DNA from: Pseudomonas sp. UBA4194
GTDB lineage: Bacteria > Pseudomonadota > Gammaproteobacteria > Pseudomonadales > Pseudomonadaceae
NCBI RefSeq assembly: GCF_002379585.1
Contig: NZ_DFUE01000018.1
Location: 3,019-67,018, forward strand
Reading direction: 5' to 3'
Length of the DNA: 64,000 nt
In this document: positions 60,925-64,000 of the stretch, piece by piece
Position numbering within the stretch: position 1 is the first letter of the stretch
Layout: every line of letters begins with the position of its first letter
The notes under the pieces: generated by a model
Databases searched by the model: none
What the model was told of the DNA's origin: nothing
Seen by the model: the letters and a program-made list of their open reading frames with translations, nothing else
Program-made: the position numbers and the translations under genes

Positions 60925-61717
60925 CCAGGGCGAGCTCCTTGTTGAAGTAGTGATGCAGATGATCGTTGAGCTTGCGCGAAGCTTGGGGAGCGTGCCCTTG
61001 CGCCGCGAACGCCTGTGGGTCTATATCGGCGCCCACGCGAAAACTGAAGTGCGGACGTCGCGCCGCGATGCGGTACCAGGGCTCGGCCTTGGTCAGGGTG
61101 CTGGGCGTGACAGTGATGATCACGGGGGTTAGCACCCGCGCGCCACGCAAGGCAATGGCCGCGCCGCCGCGATGAAAGGCGGGGGCTTGCCCGGGCGGGG
61201 TGCGGGTGCCTTCGGGAAACAGGATCAGGCTCTGGCCGTCTTGCAATGCTGCGGCGGCATTGTCGAGCATGTCCAGGCTGCCGTCATTGCTGACGTAACC
61301 GGTGGCGCGCACCGCGCCGTGGGTGAAGGGGTTCTGCCACAGGGTCTGTTTGACCACGCAGTTGGCACCACGCACCAGGCCGATCAGGAACACCACGTCG
61401 ATCAAGGAAGGGTGGTTGGCGATGATCATCTGCCCCGGGCGTCCGAGCTTGTGCGCGCCTTGTACCTCGTAGGTCAGCACGCCCGCACGGGCCATGAAAC
61501 GGATGAACAACCAGAACAGTCGGCTGACCACCACGCGGGCCCGTCTGCCACGCACGGCGGGGTCACCCGGCAGGCAGGCCAGCAGCGGAAAGACCAGCAG
61601 GCGCAGGCACAGCCCGCCCAGGCCGAAGAGCGCGAAACTGCACGCGGTTGCCAGCAGGCGCCAGTAGTAGGCGTTGCGGCGCTTGGGCTTGTTCAATGGC
61701 TGCGTTGCCAGGTCCAT
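60905..61717 (-). CDS. apeD: Lysophospholipid acyltransferase-like protein (ApeD)
   Basis: A 270-aa PlsC-type acyltransferase with an N-terminal membrane helix (FALFGLGGLCLRLLVFPLLACL), NHPSLIDVVF (H102, D107) and FPEGTR (167-172). Likely transfers an acyl or polyene chain to glycerophosphate-type acceptors. Starts 25 bases inside apeC. Confidence 0.86.
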   Translation of the reverse strand: MDLATQPLNKPKRRNAYYWRLLATACSFALFGLGGLCLRLLVFPLLACLPGDPAVRGRRARVVVSRLFWLFIRFMARAGVLTYEVQGAHKLGRPGQMIIANHPSLIDVVFLIGLVRGANCVVKQTLWQNPFTHGAVRATGYVSNDGSLDMLDNAAAALQDGQSLILFPEGTRTPPGQAPAFHRGGAAIALRGARVLTPVIITVTPSTLTKAEPWYRIAARRPHFSFRVGADIDPQAFAAQGHAPQASRKLNDHLHHYFNKELALDEQPQH

Positions 61718-62433
61718 GCGCGACTCTTCCAGAAGTGTTGGCAGGTGGACCGTTGCGCGAGCAGGGTACGCAGCAGATCAAGGGCATGGGGCCAGCCTTG
61801 TTCGGCCGATGCTTCGATTCGCGGGGGTTCGGCTCGCTGGGCAAGGGTCAGCGACCACTCGGTACCCGGCGTCAGCAGCAAGCCCACGGCATAGGGGAAG
61901 GGCACGTCGTCGACCCAAGGGGCATAGGCGGCCGGTGGCAAGTCTTCGGCCACCACCAGCAGTACGGCCGGCGCGCCCTCGTCCAGCAGCGCGGCGGCCT
62001 CCATGACGCCGTGCTCCAGGCCGTCGCCTGCAGCTGCCAGAGCAGTCATCTCGCTGGTGGAGCCGCGCATGATCGACCACAGGCCGATCACTGCGTTGTG
62101 TACCGACAGGCTGAACTGCGTGGGCGACAGCGGCTGCTCGGCGGCCAGGTCGCTGAGGATGTCGAAGGTGCGCGGGGTTTCGCCGTGGCGGGAGACGAAC
62201 ACGAAGGGCAGGTCGCTCGAACCTTCGGCCAGTGGCCAGCCGACATGAAAGGCCATGCGCGCCATGCGACTCAGGCGTCGGCGCTGCATGGCCGGCAGAA
62301 AAGACACGTCAGGCGCGGCGTCAATGTCAGGTGACGGGGGCTGCGGCGTCGTCAGGGTGCTCCAGCGTTGCCAGTCGTGCGCCGACGACAGCCCAGGCGC
62401 CCAGGCTCGCCATTGTGCGATATTGAATGTCAT
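61693..62433 (-). CDS. apeC: Ketosynthase-like chain-length factor (ApeC)
   Basis: A 246-aa protein with the N-terminal part of a ketosynthase fold (VFVSRHGETPRTFDILSDLAAEQPLSPTQFSLSVHNAVIGL, read in parts): the cysteine of true ketosynthases is not seen, fitting a chain-length partner of ApeO. It is the first gene of the long operon, and its promoter must lie in 62434-62855. Confidence 0.82.
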   Translation of the reverse strand: MTFNIAQWRAWAPGLSSAHDWQRWSTLTTPQPPSPDIDAAPDVSFLPAMQRRRLSRMARMAFHVGWPLAEGSSDLPFVFVSRHGETPRTFDILSDLAAEQPLSPTQFSLSVHNAVIGLWSIMRGSTSEMTALAAAGDGLEHGVMEAAALLDEGAPAVLLVVAEDLPPAAYAPWVDDVPFPYAVGLLLTPGTEWSLTLAQRAEPPRIEASAEQGWPHALDLLRTLLAQRSTCQHFWKSRAWTWQRSH

Positions 62434-62855
62434 TACAGTGCTCGTTCCCGCCCTGTGTGCAGGGCTTCCATTCCATGGTGTCGATTGGGGATAGCGTCGA
62501 CTCTGGCATGGTGCAGTGTCTGAGGGCGCGCATTATCCCGGTGGGGCGTGGTGGGTGCAAACAATGCTTGCAGGTTTGCCCTGCGAACGCGCTGATTCTG
62601 CGCATGAATGCCGCAAGCCAGGCGCCCGCACCAGCGCTGCTGATGAAGGAGCAAGATTGCATGGCGCGGAATGTATCGAAAACCCTACTCAGAGGCGAGG
62701 GTATGTATCTGAAGGTCTTGTAGGAAAAAGATGTGCGGTTTTGGAGAATCCACTGGCCTTGGCATGAATGACTTGAAATCGATAGCCCCGTGCGCTAGCT
62801 AAATTCACACAGCGGCCACTACACTCGAGGTTTTACCGCTCACGGAGGGCTTTAC
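62434..62855. promoter_or_regulatory. Divergent promoter region of the APE operon and parA
   Basis: 422 bases without a supportable gene. For the rightward gene, TTGAAA at 62773-62778 is followed after 17 bases by TAGCTA, a weak -35/-10 candidate. The APE promoter is expected near 62440-62560 but I see no clear signal there. Confidence 0.4.
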
Positions 62856-63626
62856 ATGCGGCGCGTGGTGTTCAATCAGAAAGGCGGGGTGGGCAAGTCC
62901 AGCATCGCCTGCAACCTGGCGGCCGTCAGTGCGAACGAAGGCTTTCGCACGCTGTTGATCGACCTCGATGCCCAAGCCAACTCCACCCAGTACCTCACCG
63001 GGCTGACCGGGGATGACATTCCCATGGGGATCGCCGATTTCTTCAAGCAGACGTTGTCGTCCGGGCCGTTTTCCAAGAAGGGCAAGGTCGACATCTACGA
63101 GACCCCCTACGACAACCTGCATGTGGTGACGGCAACCGCCGAGTTGGCCGATTTGCAGCCCAAGCTGGAGGCCAAACACAAGATCAACAAACTGCGCAAG
63201 TTGCTCGACGAACTCAGTGAGGACTACGAGCGTATCTATATCGATACCCCGCCAGCGCTTAACTTCTACGCCGTTTCAGCATTGATCGCGGCCGATCGGG
63301 TGTTGATTCCCTTCGACTGCGACAGCTTTTCCCGGCACGCGCTGTATGGGCTGATGGCCGAGATCGAGGAATTGAAGGAAGACCACAACGAAGCACTGGA
63401 AGTGGAAGGCATCGTGGTCAATCAGTTCCAGCCCCGCGCCAGCCTGCCTCAGCAGATGCTCGATGAATTGATTGCCGAAGGCTTGCCGGTGCTACCGGTG
63501 TATCTGGGCAGCTCGGTGAAAATGCGCGAGTCCCACGAACGCAACATGCCGTTGATTCACCTGGATCCGAGGCACAAGCTGACGTTGCAGTTCGTGGAGT
63601 TGCATGGTTTGCTGGAGCAGCGCTAG
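62856..63626 (+). CDS. ParA/MinD-family ATPase (orphan)
   Basis: A 256-aa deviant-Walker ATPase: NQKGGVGKSSIACNLA (Walker A with signature lysine), LLIDLDAQANSTQYL (A'), YIDTPPALNFYA (Walker B). GGAGG is 8 bases before the ATG. No parB or parS-like repeat is adjacent, so it may position a non-chromosomal cargo (a polar or cell-envelope protein). Similar chromosomal orphans are common in Pseudomonas. Confidence 0.88.
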   Translation: MRRVVFNQKGGVGKSSIACNLAAVSANEGFRTLLIDLDAQANSTQYLTGLTGDDIPMGIADFFKQTLSSGPFSKKGKVDIYETPYDNLHVVTATAELADLQPKLEAKHKINKLRKLLDELSEDYERIYIDTPPALNFYAVSALIAADRVLIPFDCDSFSRHALYGLMAEIEELKEDHNEALEVEGIVVNQFQPRASLPQQMLDELIAEGLPVLPVYLGSSVKMRESHERNMPLIHLDPRHKLTLQFVELHGLLEQR

Positions 63627-63721
63627 GGCGGGGGCAGGAGGTTCAGGGATCGCCCTGGGCCAATACCGCGATCCGCTTTGGCGCCTGCTTCAGGGCGATC
63701 CCCGCAACAGCGAGCACCGTT

Positions 63722-64000
63722 TCAAGACGCGACTTTTTCCAGTTCATGCTCAAGGCTACGCTGCACGAATTGATTGATGCTGACACCAAGCGCAGCAGCG
63801 GCTTCACTGATCTGGGCATGCAGGCTTTCAGGTAGCCTTAGCTGAAACTTTCCCGAGTAGTTCTTGATAGGGTCAATGCCTTCTTCGGCACAAACCTCGA
63901 GGAAGACTTTCAGGGATTGCGCACCTTCGACCCGTAACGCGTTGACGCTATCGGCATAGAAGTCTGCCCCACAGTTGAGGTTTATGAATTCGCCTCTGAA
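63722..64000 (-). CDS. HicB-family antitoxin, C-terminal part (window edge)
   Basis: Minus-strand frame ending at TGA 63722-63724 and open to the window edge, 92 residues visible: FYADSVNALRVEGAQSLKVFL, EEGIDPIKNYSGKFQLRLP, ESLHAQISEAAAALGVSINQ, FVQRSLEHELEKVAS. The second half is a ribbon-helix-helix domain and the first a degenerate RNase H-like HicB fold. The N-terminus, and any hicA toxin gene, lie beyond position 64000. Confidence 0.8.
   Translation of the reverse strand, partial: FRGEFINLNCGADFYADSVNALRVEGAQSLKVFLEVCAEEGIDPIKNYSGKFQLRLPESLHAQISEAAAALGVSINQFVQRSLEHELEKVAS

Noticed and set aside
62856..63626. ParA gene as part of a plasmid or prophage partition locus
   Set aside because: No parB, replication or phage gene nearby; treated as an orphan chromosomal ATPase.

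Overview
The window reads as a chromosomal segment of a Pseudomonas of the P. putida/fluorescens type. It is GC-rich, has dense protein-coding gene order on both strands, carries the choline / glycine betaine / carnitine catabolic region typical of the genus, and is full of short REP-type palindromes in intergenic gaps. There is no rRNA, tRNA, insertion sequence or CRISPR array that I can see.

1-8.3 kb: choline oxidation operon betIBA (right to left) with a TetR-type operator in front of betI, then the choline ABC importer choXWV. 8.3-17.1 kb: gbdR, the glycine-betaine-responsive activator; a small unknown gene; a two-gene ATPase + HNH-nuclease pair (10.2-12.1 kb) that looks like a Septu-type (PtuA/PtuB) defence module; then the carnitine genes caiX-cdhC-cdhA-cdhB (right to left) with their activator cdhR on the plus strand. 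17.2-26.7 kb: small envelope and unknown genes, an unusual M19 dipeptidase-like gene, and the dimethylglycine demethylase operon (V4R-like protein, dgcA, dgcB, two electron-transfer flavoprotein subunits). 26.7-32.3 kb: an acyltransferase-3/SGNH membrane protein and an orphan TccC-like RHS protein, with a tandem-repeat block between them. 32.4-35.1 kb: divergent gbcA and gbcB (glycine betaine demethylase). Together these loci form the chain choline -> betaine aldehyde -> glycine betaine -> dimethylglycine -> sarcosine, with carnitine feeding in at glycine betaine.

35.2-44.9 kb: two chemoreceptors (the second McpH-like) flanking a second ZapA-like gene and its coiled-coil partner; hemE between two long direct repeats; a small AT-richer patch with an unknown beta-rich protein and a start-less ORF; an MFS exporter with a divergent LysR regulator. 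44.95-62.4 kb: one long right-to-left aryl polyene (APE-type) biosynthesis cluster, in the order apeC-D-E-F-G-HI-(GT)-(AT)-ammonia lyase-K-L-M-FAD-MT-N-O-P-Q-R, most genes overlapping by 1-29 bases. 62.8-64 kb: an orphan ParA-family ATPase and the C-terminal part of a HicB-type antitoxin cut by the window edge.

The points most worth a second look are the ATPase/HNH pair; hemE bracketed by direct repeats that include the 3' end of mcpH; several genes whose stop codon, C-terminus or start is supplied by a REP element; a dipeptidase homologue and a DgcA that lack expected metal or cluster ligands; and the composition of the aryl polyene cluster. Function calls are based on motifs and on remembered family knowledge; no database search was possible.
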